NCBI GenBank assembly: GCA_011390455.1
Contig: JAABSI010000016.1
Coordinates: forward strand, 26,828 to 44,716
From: Trueperaceae bacterium
Lineage (GTDB): Bacteria > Deinococcota > Deinococci > Deinococcales > Trueperaceae
Length of the DNA: 17,889 bases
Direction of reading: 5' to 3'
Positions within the stretch are counted from its first letter, which is position 1; each line of letters begins with the position of its first letter. A program made the position numbers and the translations under genes. Shown here piece after piece: positions 7,178 through 14,278 of the stretch. A model generated the notes under the pieces. It saw nothing but the letters and a program-made list of their open reading frames with translations. It searched no databases and was not told the origin of the DNA.

Positions 7178-8809
7178 ATGCAGATCCGAAGGCTCCTGAT
7201 CGCGCTCGTCGCGCTCGCGGCGACCGCCGCGGCGTTCGCCCAGTCGCTCCCCCGCGAGCTCCGCGAACGCATCGTCCAGGCCGTGGTCGAGGTCAACCGG
7301 TACAGCCCCAGCGCGGGCGCCACGATCGCGGCCGGCTCCGGCACCATCGTCAGCCCCGATGGCTTCATCCTGACCAACTTCCACGTGATCGGCGACATCG
7401 ACACGGGCTACGCCGACGAGTGGCACGCGATCGGCGTCACGGATCCGGCCGCGCCCGACCGTCCGCCGGAGCATCGGTACTGGGCGCGCTACGTGGCCGG
7501 CGAGCCGCTGTACGACCTCGCCATCCTGCAGATCCTCGAGAACGCCGACGAATCCCCGATCGCGCCGGGTACGGTGTTCCCCTTCCTGCAGGTCGGCGAC
7601 TCGAACACCGTCTACCCGGGCGACCCGGTGTTCGTCTTCGGGTACCCGGGGATCTCGGGGAGCACGATCACCTTCACCCAAGGGTCGATCAGCGGCTTCC
7701 TCGGCGAGGACCTGACCACGGGCGGCAAGCAGTGGATCAAGACCGACGCGAAGCTCGCGCGCGGCAACTCCGGCGGCACGGCCGTCGACGAGAACGGGAT
7801 CCTGATCGGCATCCCCACGCTGCGCTACCAGACCGAGGACGGCGGCTACATCGAGGCGCAGGACTACCTGCGGCCGGTGGCGCTGGCCTGGCCGCTGCTC
7901 GAGGTCAACGTCCGCAACGTCGCGGACGCGCGCGGGCCCAGCTCGGGCGGCCTCGGCAACCAGGTCGCGAGCACGCCCGCCGCCGCGGCGGCCGCGGCCG
8001 ATCGCCCGAGCGAGCCCGCCCCGGCCACGCCGGCCCCCGCCGCGTCGACCTCCACGGCCCCCACCGAGACCGTCGACGGACGCCTCACCTTCTACGAGGC
8101 GGCCGCCCTGACGACCTCCTCGCCGGTGCTCGACAACGGCGAGCACTTCCTCCTCTACGAGCGCTCGCTCACCGCGGGCGTCCCGGTCTACGTCGAGCTC
8201 ACGTCGGGCTCCTTCGATCCCTACCTGGTCGTCCTCGATCCGAACGGCGAACTCGTGCTCGAGGTCGACGACAGCCCCGGCATGGACCTGAACGTCGCCG
8301 AGCGCTTCACGCCCACCACCACCGGCACCTACGTGCTGGGCGTCACGAGCTACGGCCCGGGCGAGACCGGCGCCTTCGAGCTGCTGGTGCGCGAGGGCGG
8401 TGCGGCGTCCGACGGCGTCGCGCCGGGCGCCACCTTCTCCGCCGCCGCGGTGGGCGACGGCAGCGGCTTCGTCGGCTCGCTCGCCCTCGGCCAGCTCACG
8501 CGCACCCAGCTCGCCGGTTCGGCCGACGCCACGCCGTGGCACACGTACCGCATCGACGTCGCACCCGGCACCCCGCGGCTGGTCGTCGACCTGGCCACCG
8601 ACCCCGGCATCGACCTCGACCTGTTCGTGCGGTACGGCGAGGAGGTCACCAACTGGGGCGACGACGGCGACTGGGACCTGCGCGACGTCTCGCTCGAGAC
8701 GCGCAACAGCCTGGTGATCGACGCGCCCGCCGCCGGTCCCTGGTTCATCGACGTGGTGTGGCCCGGGGCCGAGGCCGGCTCGGCGCGCTACTCGCTGCGG
8801 GCGCGCTGA
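7178..8809 (+). CDS. Secreted trypsin-like serine protease with two C-terminal PPC-like domains
   Basis: A 543-residue exported protein. Residues 1-21 are a signal peptide (MQIRR, hydrophobic core, cleavage after AFA). A chymotrypsin/HtrA-like protease domain spans about 28-250, with catalytic His69 in TNFHV, Asp113 in YDLAIL and Ser198 in GNSGG. No PDZ domain follows, unlike DegP. Instead an Ala/Pro/Ser linker (about 255-295) leads to two beta-sandwich units resembling pre-peptidase C-terminal domains. The first is at about 317-407, with FDPYLVVLDPNGELVLEVDDS and the late motif GTYVLGVTSY. The second is at about 450-543, with IDLDLFVRYG and a matching WFIDVVWPG ending. These may bind substrate or act as removable folding modules. 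GGAGG at 7169-7173, four bases before the ATG, supports the start. The gene is divergent from pepF and ends in a strong hairpin. Confidence 0.93.
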   Translation: MQIRRLLIALVALAATAAAFAQSLPRELRERIVQAVVEVNRYSPSAGATIAAGSGTIVSPDGFILTNFHVIGDIDTGYADEWHAIGVTDPAAPDRPPEHRYWARYVAGEPLYDLAILQILENADESPIAPGTVFPFLQVGDSNTVYPGDPVFVFGYPGISGSTITFTQGSISGFLGEDLTTGGKQWIKTDAKLARGNSGGTAVDENGILIGIPTLRYQTEDGGYIEAQDYLRPVALAWPLLEVNVRNVADARGPSSGGLGNQVASTPAAAAAAADRPSEPAPATPAPAASTSTAPTETVDGRLTFYEAAALTTSSPVLDNGEHFLLYERSLTAGVPVYVELTSGSFDPYLVVLDPNGELVLEVDDSPGMDLNVAERFTPTTTGTYVLGVTSYGPGETGAFELLVREGGAASDGVAPGATFSAAAVGDGSGFVGSLALGQLTRTQLAGSADATPWHTYRIDVAPGTPRLVVDLATDPGIDLDLFVRYGEEVTNWGDDGDWDLRDVSLETRNSLVIDAPAAGPWFIDVVWPGAEAGSARYSLRAR

Positions 8810-8830
8810 CCCGGACGACCGTCGCATCGT

Positions 8831-8860
8831 GGCCGCTGGACGTCCCCACGTCCAGCGGCC
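8831..8860 (+). terminator. 13-base-pair hairpin after the secreted protease, abutting the next -35 box
   Basis: GGCCGCTGGACGT (8831-8843) pairs perfectly with 8848-8860 around the loop CCCC. It begins 21 bases after the protease stop and so fits a terminator, although no T-run follows. The next promoter's TTGACA starts two bases after it, so as DNA it could also be an operator. Confidence 0.65.
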
Positions 8861-8861
8861 G

Positions 8862-8890
8862 TTGACATTCGTGCGCTCGTGCCCCAGAAT
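8862..8890 (+). promoter_or_regulatory. Sigma-70-type promoter of the DUF4062-STAND gene
   Basis: A perfect TTGACA (8862-8867), a 17-base spacer and CAGAAT (8885-8890, four of six consensus bases). Initiation near 8897 gives a leader of about 60 bases. This is the best consensus promoter in the window. It also rules out a GTG at 8879 as the real start codon. Confidence 0.72.
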
Positions 8891-8956
8891 CTCCTGGCCA
8901 CGACCGATCGGGGTGCCACGGGCATCGTTCGGCGCGGCGCGGGAGGCGCGGGGGCC

Positions 8957-11900
8957 GTGGAGCTGTTCTTGGCCGTGCTTGGCGCGACGGGTGTCGTCAT
9001 GGCGATCGCGGCGAACGCGACCTCGATCGCGAAGTACGTCGGTGAGCGCCGGGGCACGAAGCCCGCGCGCGGGGGTCGCGCCGGCGGCCCAGGGGCCTCG
9101 CTCGCAACCGTCGCTTCCGCGGCGACGCCTGCGCCGAGCCCGCCGGCCGCCGCCCCGCCGCGCCCCCACCCCGTGCCCATCCGGACACCGGACCAACGCG
9201 TGCGCGTCTTCGTCAGCTCGACGCTCGCCGAGCTCGCGCTCGAGCGCGCCGCAGCGCGCGACGCGATCGAAGCGCTGCGCCTGACGCCGGTCCTCTTCGA
9301 GCTCGGCGCCCGACCGCACCCGCCGCGCGACCTCTACCGGGCGTACCTCGCCCAGAGCGACGTGTTCGTCGGGATCTACGGCGAGCGCTACGGCTGGATC
9401 GCGCCGGGCGAAGACGTCTCGGGCCTCGAGGACGAGTACCGCCTCGCGGTCGACCTCCCCAAGCTGGTCTACGTTCGGGACGCGACCACACCGCGCGAAC
9501 CCGCCCTGGAGCAGCTGCTCGACCGGATCCGTCGCGACGATCGGGCCTCCTACAAACGGTTCCGCAGCGCTGAGGAGCTCGGCGCCTTGATCGGCGACGA
9601 CCTGGCGGTCCTCCTGAGCGAGCGCTTCGCCCTCGCCGGCACCACCGCGTCGAGCGCGGCGGCGCCGAGCCCGCCGCCGGTCCCGGCGCCGAGCACCGTC
9701 GTCGATGCGGCCCTGCCGCCGCAACCGACGTCCTTCGTCGGCCGCGACGCCCTCATGGCCGAACTGGCCGACGCGATCCTGCGCCCCGAGGTCCGCCTCC
9801 TCACGCTCTACGGACCGGGGGGCGCCGGCAAGAGCCGGATGGCGATCGAGCTCGCGATCCGGATCGGCGACCGCCTGGGCGACGAGGTCCGCTACGTCTC
9901 CCTCGCGGCCGTGCGCGACCCCCTCCTCGTCGCCTCGTCGCTGGCGATCGGGCTCGGCGTCCAGGAGGAGGTCGGGCGCACGACCGTCGCCGCCCTGCAA
10001 CGGGCCCTCACCGGGCGCCACGGCCTACTCTTGATCGACAACTTCGAGCACCTGGTCGACGCCGCGCCGGTGGTCGCCGACCTCGTCGCAGGCCTTCCCG
10101 GGTGGACCGTGCTGGTGACGAGCCGCTCCGTGCTGCGGCTCCGCGGCGAGTTCGTCTACCCGATCCCCCCGCTCGACCTGCCGGAAGTGGCCGGTACGGC
10201 CCCGCCCGAGGGCCTTCTCGACTTCGGCGCCATCCGCCTGTTCGTCGAGCGAGCGCGCGCGGTCGACCCGTACTTCGAGCTGGACGCCGGCAACGCGGCC
10301 GCGGTCGAAGAGATCTGCCGACGGGTCGACGCCCTGCCGCTGGCGATCGAACTGGCCGCCGCGAGGGTGCGCTCGCTGTCGCCGACCGCGCTGCTCGCCC
10401 GCATGCACCGGCGCCTGCCGCTCCTGAGCGGCGGACCGCGCGACGCACCCGAGCGCCAGCGCACGCTGCGCGACGCGATCGCCTGGAGCGTGGCGCTGCT
10501 CGACGACGCCGAGCGCACCTTGTTCGAGCGCCTGTCGGTGTTCGACGGCTGCTCGTCGACGCGGACCATCGAGCGCGTCCTCGGCGCGAACGGCGACGTC
10601 CTCGAGGGCATCACGTCCCTCGTCGACAAGAGCCTGCTGCGGCGGCTCGATCCCGGTTCCGGCGAGCGGATCGCGATGCTCGAGACCGTTCGCGAGTTCG
10701 CGGCCGAGGCGCTCGAACGGGATCCGGCGGCGGCCGACATCCGATCGCGGCACGCACGCGCGTACCTCGAGCTCGCAGAAGAGGGGGCCGAGGCCCTCAA
10801 GGGCTCGGATCAGACGCGCTGGCAGCGTCTGCTCCAAGACGACCTGGGCAACCTGCGTGCGGCGATGAGCGCCTTGCTCGCCGCTGACGCCACCGGCGAA
10901 GCGCTGCGCTTGGCGACGGCGCTGCGGCCCCTCTTCATGGCGCGATGCCACTACGAGGAGGGTGCGCGCCTGCTGCGAACGGCGCTCGCGGCCGGGCCGA
11001 CGAACGCGGACGGCGCGGTCCGCGCAGCGGCGCTGCTGGCGCTCGGAGCGCTCACCTGGCGCCAGGGCGATCTCGAGGCTTCGCGGGCCCCGATCGAAGA
11101 GAGCCTCGCGACGTACCGGGCGCTCGGCGACCTCGCGGGCGCGGCCGCGGCGCTGCGTCTGTACGGCGTCCACGCCCACAACTCCGGTTGCTACGACGTG
11201 GCGCAGGGACGGTTCGAGGAGGCGCTGTCGTTGATGCGCCGGCTCGGGGATCGCGAGGGGGTCGCGAACACCCTCCTCGGCCTCGGCAACGTGGCATTCG
11301 ATCGCGGCGAGGCCACCGCCGCCGACCGCTACGAGGAGAGCCGCGCCATCGCCGCCAGCATCGGCGACACGCTCGGCGTGGCCTACGCACTCGACAACCT
11401 CGGGGCCCTCGCCTGGTGCCACGGCGACCTGGGCGCCGCGGACGCCCACACGGACGCGGTCGCCACCCTCTACGCCCAGCTCGACCACCCGCTCGGGAAC
11501 GCCAACGTCGCCCATCGCCGCGGCCTCCTCGCCATCGCGCGGGCCTCGTACGACGAGGCCGAGGCCCACCTGCGCGCCAGCCTCGCCATCCGCGAGGCGA
11601 TCGGCGAGATCCGCGGCGCGGCGTTCGTTCGCCACGACCTCGGGCGCGTGGCGCTCGCGCGCGGCGACCTGGACGGTGCCGCTCGGGAGTTCCTCGTCGG
11701 CCTGGACCTCGCCGAACGGCACCGCGCTCCGCTGATCCTGGTGCTCTACCTGGAGGGGCTCGCAGCCCTGCGCGCCGAGCGGGGGGCGCCGGACCAAGCA
11801 CTCGAGCTCCTGGCGACGGCGCTCGCCTGGCGCCGCTCGGAGCGCGTCCCGCTCTGCGCGGTCAACCGCACGCGCCACGAGGCGCTCGTCCGGAGCCTCC

Positions 11901-12025
11901 ACACCTCCGTCGAACCCTCCGCCTGGCGGACGATCGAGGCGACGGGTGCGGCACGCTCGGTCGCGGAAGCCGTCGCGCACGCGCGTGCCGGCATGAAACG
12001 GCCACCCGAGCCGGCGCCGCGCTGA
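8957..12025 (+). CDS. Membrane-anchored DUF4062 - STAND (NB-ARC-like) ATPase - TPR protein
   Basis: About 1022 residues; function unknown. A hydrophobic segment (2-19), followed by KYVGERRGTK, should anchor it with the bulk in the cytoplasm. A Gly/Ala/Pro linker (35-78) leads to DUF4062 (about 81-222): RVFVSST at 83-89, the SDVFVGIYGERYGW segment at 134-147, and LEDEYRLA at 157-164. A second Pro/Ala linker (228-258) precedes the STAND ATPase: entry motif TSFVGRD, Walker A GPGGAGKS at 286-293, Walker B LLLIDNFEH at 357-365, TSR at 388-390, and LPLAIELAAAR at 460-470. A winged-helix/ARC-like part (about 500-600) contains LVDKSLL and LETVREFA. Roughly six or seven TPR repeats (about 685-960) end the protein. 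No LuxR or SARP DNA-binding domain is present. The GTG at 8957 has GGAGG at 8942-8946 upstream. Such proteins usually gate an N-terminal effector by ligand sensing through the repeats; defence or signalling are both possible. Confidence 0.88.
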   Translation: MELFLAVLGATGVVMAIAANATSIAKYVGERRGTKPARGGRAGGPGASLATVASAATPAPSPPAAAPPRPHPVPIRTPDQRVRVFVSSTLAELALERAAARDAIEALRLTPVLFELGARPHPPRDLYRAYLAQSDVFVGIYGERYGWIAPGEDVSGLEDEYRLAVDLPKLVYVRDATTPREPALEQLLDRIRRDDRASYKRFRSAEELGALIGDDLAVLLSERFALAGTTASSAAAPSPPPVPAPSTVVDAALPPQPTSFVGRDALMAELADAILRPEVRLLTLYGPGGAGKSRMAIELAIRIGDRLGDEVRYVSLAAVRDPLLVASSLAIGLGVQEEVGRTTVAALQRALTGRHGLLLIDNFEHLVDAAPVVADLVAGLPGWTVLVTSRSVLRLRGEFVYPIPPLDLPEVAGTAPPEGLLDFGAIRLFVERARAVDPYFELDAGNAAAVEEICRRVDALPLAIELAAARVRSLSPTALLARMHRRLPLLSGGPRDAPERQRTLRDAIAWSVALLDDAERTLFERLSVFDGCSSTRTIERVLGANGDVLEGITSLVDKSLLRRLDPGSGERIAMLETVREFAAEALERDPAAADIRSRHARAYLELAEEGAEALKGSDQTRWQRLLQDDLGNLRAAMSALLAADATGEALRLATALRPLFMARCHYEEGARLLRTALAAGPTNADGAVRAAALLALGALTWRQGDLEASRAPIEESLATYRALGDLAGAAAALRLYGVHAHNSGCYDVAQGRFEEALSLMRRLGDREGVANTLLGLGNVAFDRGEATAADRYEESRAIAASIGDTLGVAYALDNLGALAWCHGDLGAADAHTDAVATLYAQLDHPLGNANVAHRRGLLAIARASYDEAEAHLRASLAIREAIGEIRGAAFVRHDLGRVALARGDLDGAAREFLVGLDLAERHRAPLILVLYLEGLAALRAERGAPDQALELLATALAWRRSERVPLCAVNRTRHEALVRSLHTSVEPSAWRTIEATGAARSVAEAVAHARAGMKRPPEPAPR

Positions 12026-12028
12026 GCG

Positions 12029-12745
12029 TCAGGGGCGGTCGGCCATCCGGGTCCGGTCGACCAGGAGCGGGAGCGGGTCGAAGGCGCGATGGCGGCAGGT
12101 CTCGGGCTCGAACGCGTACGCCCCGAAGTGCAGGTGCGGCGGGGTACCGGCGGCGTTCCCGTCGCTGCCGACGTAGCCGAGCACGGTCTCCGGGGTGACG
12201 GCCATGCCCTCGCGCAGGCCATCGGCGTACGCGTCGAAGTGGGTGTAGAAGTACCGCACCCCGCCCGGGCCGAGCACCATCACGCCGCGACCGCCCGTGA
12301 AGCGGTCGCTGACCTCGAAGACGATCCCGTACGTGGCGGATCGGACGGGCGTACCCCGGGGCGCGAACACGTCCTGGCCCTGGTGCCCGCGGCCGCCGCC
12401 GCGCGGCGCGCCCCAGGTGTCGGCCACCTGCGCGACGCGCACGCCATCCACCGGCATCCACAGCACGGCGTCGGGCTCGCCCGGCAGGCGCGCGAGGTAG
12501 TCGGGCAAGAGGGCGCGGTAGCCGTCGCGGTGCGCCGCGCGGGCGAGCTGCTCGGCGGTCGGTGGCGTGGTCCACGTGCGCTCGGGGCACACGAGCGCCA
12601 GCGCCGCCGGATCGAGGATCGGCAGCTCGGGGTCGGGCAGCGTCTGGCCGAAGGCGAGCGTCAGCGCGCCGGCCACGGCCACCGCTAGAGCGACGATCGG
12701 CGTCGCCGGGCGCCGGGCCAACCGTTCGAGAACGAGTACGTGCAC
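12029..12745 (-). CDS. Exported M23 family zinc metallopeptidase
   Basis: A 238-residue peptidase of the lysostaphin/LytM type, expected to cut peptidoglycan cross-bridges or stem peptides in the envelope. Residues 8-33 form a signal peptide or anchor (two arginines, then hydrophobic to ALTLAFG). The M23 domain lies at about 97-212, with the zinc ligands HxxxD at 121-125 (HQGQD), His169 in YTHFD, and HLH at 204-206. All expected ligands are present, so it is probably active and not a degenerate LytM activator. The GTG at 12745 is chosen because a near-perfect Shine-Dalgarno GGAGGTGATC on the minus strand lies directly before it (GGAGG to GTG, five bases). A GTG 60 bases upstream (12805) lacks such a site. 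It converges on the STAND gene with only three bases between stops. Its ribosome binding site is in a hairpin. Confidence 0.9.
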   Translation of the reverse strand: MHVLVLERLARRPATPIVALAVAVAGALTLAFGQTLPDPELPILDPAALALVCPERTWTTPPTAEQLARAAHRDGYRALLPDYLARLPGEPDAVLWMPVDGVRVAQVADTWGAPRGGGRGHQGQDVFAPRGTPVRSATYGIVFEVSDRFTGGRGVMVLGPGGVRYFYTHFDAYADGLREGMAVTPETVLGYVGSDGNAAGTPPHLHFGAYAFEPETCRHRAFDPLPLLVDRTRMADRP

Positions 12746-12749
12746 GATC

Positions 12750-12776
12750 ACCTCCGGGACGGCGTCGACCGGAGGT
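12750..12776 (-). promoter_or_regulatory. Hairpin occluding the Shine-Dalgarno sequence of the M23 gene
   Basis: In the mRNA, ACCTCCGG (from 12776-12769) pairs perfectly with CCGGAGGT (12757-12750), the latter containing the Shine-Dalgarno GGAGGT. Inside the loop, GAC and GTC add three more pairs. The start GTG follows four bases after the stem. Folding would hide the ribosome site, suggesting translational control. The structure is seen in sequence; the regulation is inferred. Confidence 0.65.
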
Positions 12777-12816
12777 CCGGTTCGGGTGCCGTCCGCGCTG
12801 CCCACGCGCTCTCGAG

Positions 12817-12822
12817 ACGGTA
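12817..12822 (-). promoter_or_regulatory. Weak candidate -10 box of the M23 gene
   Basis: Minus-strand TACCGT (TANNNT class) would place initiation near 12811 and give a leader of about 65 bases that includes the whole occluding hairpin. No -35 box supports it, so the call is tentative. Confidence 0.3.
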
Positions 12823-12947
12823 TCCGCCGTCGGCGACCGGCGCGTGTGGTGAAGCACCCGGTGCGCGCGCTCGGTCAAACGGACGACCGACGCCGGCATC
12901 GGCGAAGCGGCAGGCTACACGTACCCCAAGCTCCGGAGGTACACCCC

Positions 12948-13436
12948 ATGAACCGACGCGTCCGCCGCATCACCCTCACCGCCAGCGCCGTGCTCGCCGC
13001 CCTCGCGCTCGCCTTCGTCGTCGCGCAGGACGCGATGACGGACCACCGCCCCGAGTACGCCGACTGGACCCGCCTGAACCCACAGAAGAACTTCATCCAG
13101 AGCGCGCACCCCACCGCCAAGGACGTCTACGTCAACGACGCGGGCCGCGACGCCGCGCTGGCGCGCAGCTTCCCGTTCCCCGAAGGGAGCGAGCTGGTCA
13201 AGGAGTCGATCGACGTCGACACGCTGAACGTCACCGTGATCACCGCGATGCGCAAGGTCGCCGGCTTCGACGCGGAGAACGGCGACTGGCAGTACGGCAT
13301 GTTCGAGCGCATGGACGACGGCTCCTTCGGCGGCATGTGGGCCGAGGCCGGCACCGAGATGCACCTGATGTGCGTGAGCTGCCACACGGGCGCTGCCGAC
13401 AACGACTACGCGTTCCTGACCTACACCGGCGACTGA
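12948..13436 (+). CDS. Exported c-type cytochrome, P460-like
   Basis: A 162-residue exported haem protein. Residues 1-27 are a signal peptide (RRVRR, hydrophobic core, cleavage probably after VVA). The haem-attachment motif CVSCH lies at 142-146, close to the C-terminus, preceded by an all-beta-like region with YADW, KDVYVNDAGRDA and TVITAMRK. A C-terminal CxxCH after a beta domain is the arrangement of cytochrome P460 and cytochrome c'-beta. Family members either oxidise hydroxylamine (P460, with a lysine-haem cross-link) or bind NO (c'-beta); which applies cannot be told without aligning the cross-linking lysine. GGAGG at 12935-12939 lies eight bases before the ATG. No ammonia-oxidation genes are nearby, so NO or reactive-nitrogen handling is more likely. 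A 17-base-pair hairpin follows. Confidence 0.82.
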   Translation: MNRRVRRITLTASAVLAALALAFVVAQDAMTDHRPEYADWTRLNPQKNFIQSAHPTAKDVYVNDAGRDAALARSFPFPEGSELVKESIDVDTLNVTVITAMRKVAGFDAENGDWQYGMFERMDDGSFGGMWAEAGTEMHLMCVSCHTGAADNDYAFLTYTGD

Positions 13437-13459
13437 CCGCGCCGGTCGACCCACCGATC

Positions 13460-13496
13460 GGCGGAGGCGCCGCGGCATTGCCGCGGCGCCTCCGCC
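13460..13496 (+). terminator. 17-base-pair perfect hairpin between convergent cytochrome and crp genes
   Basis: Bases 13460-13476 and 13480-13496 are perfectly complementary around the three-base loop ATT. It lies between two convergent stop codons (13436 on plus, 13529 on minus) and could end transcripts from both sides. There is no T-run on either strand. Confidence 0.75.
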
Positions 13497-13528
13497 TCGC
13501 TACGGGCAGCGCCGTCGACGCCGATGGG

Positions 13529-14236
13529 TCACGGTTCCGGGTCCTCCGCCGCGTCCGCGAGCCCGGCGAGGTGCAGCCGGTACCGCCCGCGCGTCCCCTG
13601 CAACACCCCCGCCTGCCGCAGGCTCGCGAACGCCGAAGTCACCGAGACGCGCGTGGCCGACACCATGGCGGCCAGGTCCTCGTGGCGCAGCTCGGTGACG
13701 AGGTCGACCCAACCCTCGTCGGCGTCCGTCCCGTAGCGCGCCCCTTGCGCCAGCAGCTCCGCGGCCACGCGTCCGCGGATCGGCGCCTCGACGCGCGCCA
13801 ACTGGTCGCGGCAGGCGAACACCTTGTCGGCCAGGATGCGCGTGAAGGCGACCACGAAGCCGGGCGCGTGGAGCGCCAGCCGCCGGTACTGCTCCTGGTC
13901 CATCGGGCACGTCACCACGTCGGTGAGCGCCACCGCGTCGAGGCGGTAGACGTCGTCTTCGGCGCCCACGAAGGCCTCGCCGAACAGGTCGTCGGGACCG
14001 ACCACCGCGAGGATGCGCTCGCGGCCCTCCGCCGTGGGCACGACCAGCTTCACCTGACCGCTCGCCACGACGTGCAGATGCGTCGCAGGATCGCCCGCCC
14101 GGAAGAGCGTGCTGCCCTTCGGATGCACCCGCTCCGGGCAGACCTGCATGAAGGTGCGCAGGTCGGCCTCGCCCACGCGCCGCTTGAAGCCCGTGTCCTT
14201 CAGCCACCAACCGGATCCGTCCACAGGCGTCGCCAT
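13529..14236 (-). CDS. Crp/Fnr family transcriptional regulator
   Basis: A 235-residue DNA-binding regulator. The N-terminal cyclic-nucleotide-binding-like beta-roll covers about 30-115: HPKGSTLFRAGDPATHLHVV, SGQVKLV and LFGEAF at 84-89. A dimerisation helix (about 118-150) and a winged helix-turn-helix (about 160-222) follow, with the recognition segment LAAMVSATRVSVTSAFASLRQAG at 188-210. The phosphate-binding part keeps GE (86-87), but the Arg-Ser/Thr pair of true cAMP receptors reads RL (98-99), so cAMP binding is uncertain. No N-terminal cysteine cluster of Fnr type is seen. The ATG at 14236 follows a TACCCT -10 box by five bases and is probably leaderless. It is divergent from lhgO with 42 bases between the start codons, making lhgO and crp itself natural target candidates. 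Confidence 0.93.
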   Translation of the reverse strand: MATPVDGSGWWLKDTGFKRRVGEADLRTFMQVCPERVHPKGSTLFRAGDPATHLHVVASGQVKLVVPTAEGRERILAVVGPDDLFGEAFVGAEDDVYRLDAVALTDVVTCPMDQEQYRRLALHAPGFVVAFTRILADKVFACRDQLARVEAPIRGRVAAELLAQGARYGTDADEGWVDLVTELRHEDLAAMVSATRVSVTSAFASLRQAGVLQGTRGRYRLHLAGLADAAEDPEP

Positions 14237-14241
14237 GACGC

Positions 14242-14247
14242 AGGGTA
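14242..14247 (-). promoter_or_regulatory. -10 box TACCCT, leaderless start of the crp-type gene
   Basis: Minus-strand TACCCT plus five bases (GCGTC) precedes the ATG at 14236. It faces away from the lhgO -10 box, with 20 bases between the two boxes. Confidence 0.62.
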
Positions 14248-14267
14248 CCGGCCCCGACGGACCGGGG

Positions 14268-14273
14268 TACGCT
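14268..14273 (+). promoter_or_regulatory. -10 box TACGCT, leaderless start of lhgO
   Basis: TACGCT plus five bases (CGCGC) precedes the ATG at 14279. It is the same hexamer and the same spacing as the pepF promoter on the other strand. No Shine-Dalgarno sequence fits. GTACC (14245-14249) and GGTAC (14266-14270) form a dyad spanning the two -10 boxes. Confidence 0.64.
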
Positions 14274-14278
14274 CGCGC

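Noticed and set aside
8879..8956. GTG at 8879 as start of the STAND gene
   Set aside because: It overlaps the spacer of a consensus promoter (TTGACA, 17 bases, CAGAAT), so it would not be in the transcript. The GTG at 8957 has GGAGG upstream and begins right at the hydrophobic anchor.
7061..10021. Very long open minus-strand frame running upstream of pepF across the secreted protease and the start of the STAND gene
   Set aside because: It is low-complexity Arg/Gly/Ala/Asp-rich sequence opposite two well-supported genes; open antisense frames are expected at this GC content. Only the part from 7060 downwards is pepF.
10025..11980. 651-codon minus-strand open frame inside the STAND gene
   Set aside because: It is fully antisense to the recognised ATPase-TPR coding region, has no domain I recognise and a composition typical of shadow frames.
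7178..12745. Secreted trypsin-like protease, STAND protein and M23 peptidase as one defence operon
   Set aside because: Protease and STAND genes have separate promoters with a strong hairpin between them, the M23 gene is on the opposite strand, and both peptidases carry export signals while the STAND domains should be cytoplasmic. No direct partnership is supported.
12746..12805. GTG at 12805 as start of the M23 gene
   Set aside because: It lacks a ribosome site and adds a non-conserved stretch before the signal peptide; the near-perfect Shine-Dalgarno before 12745 decides the start.
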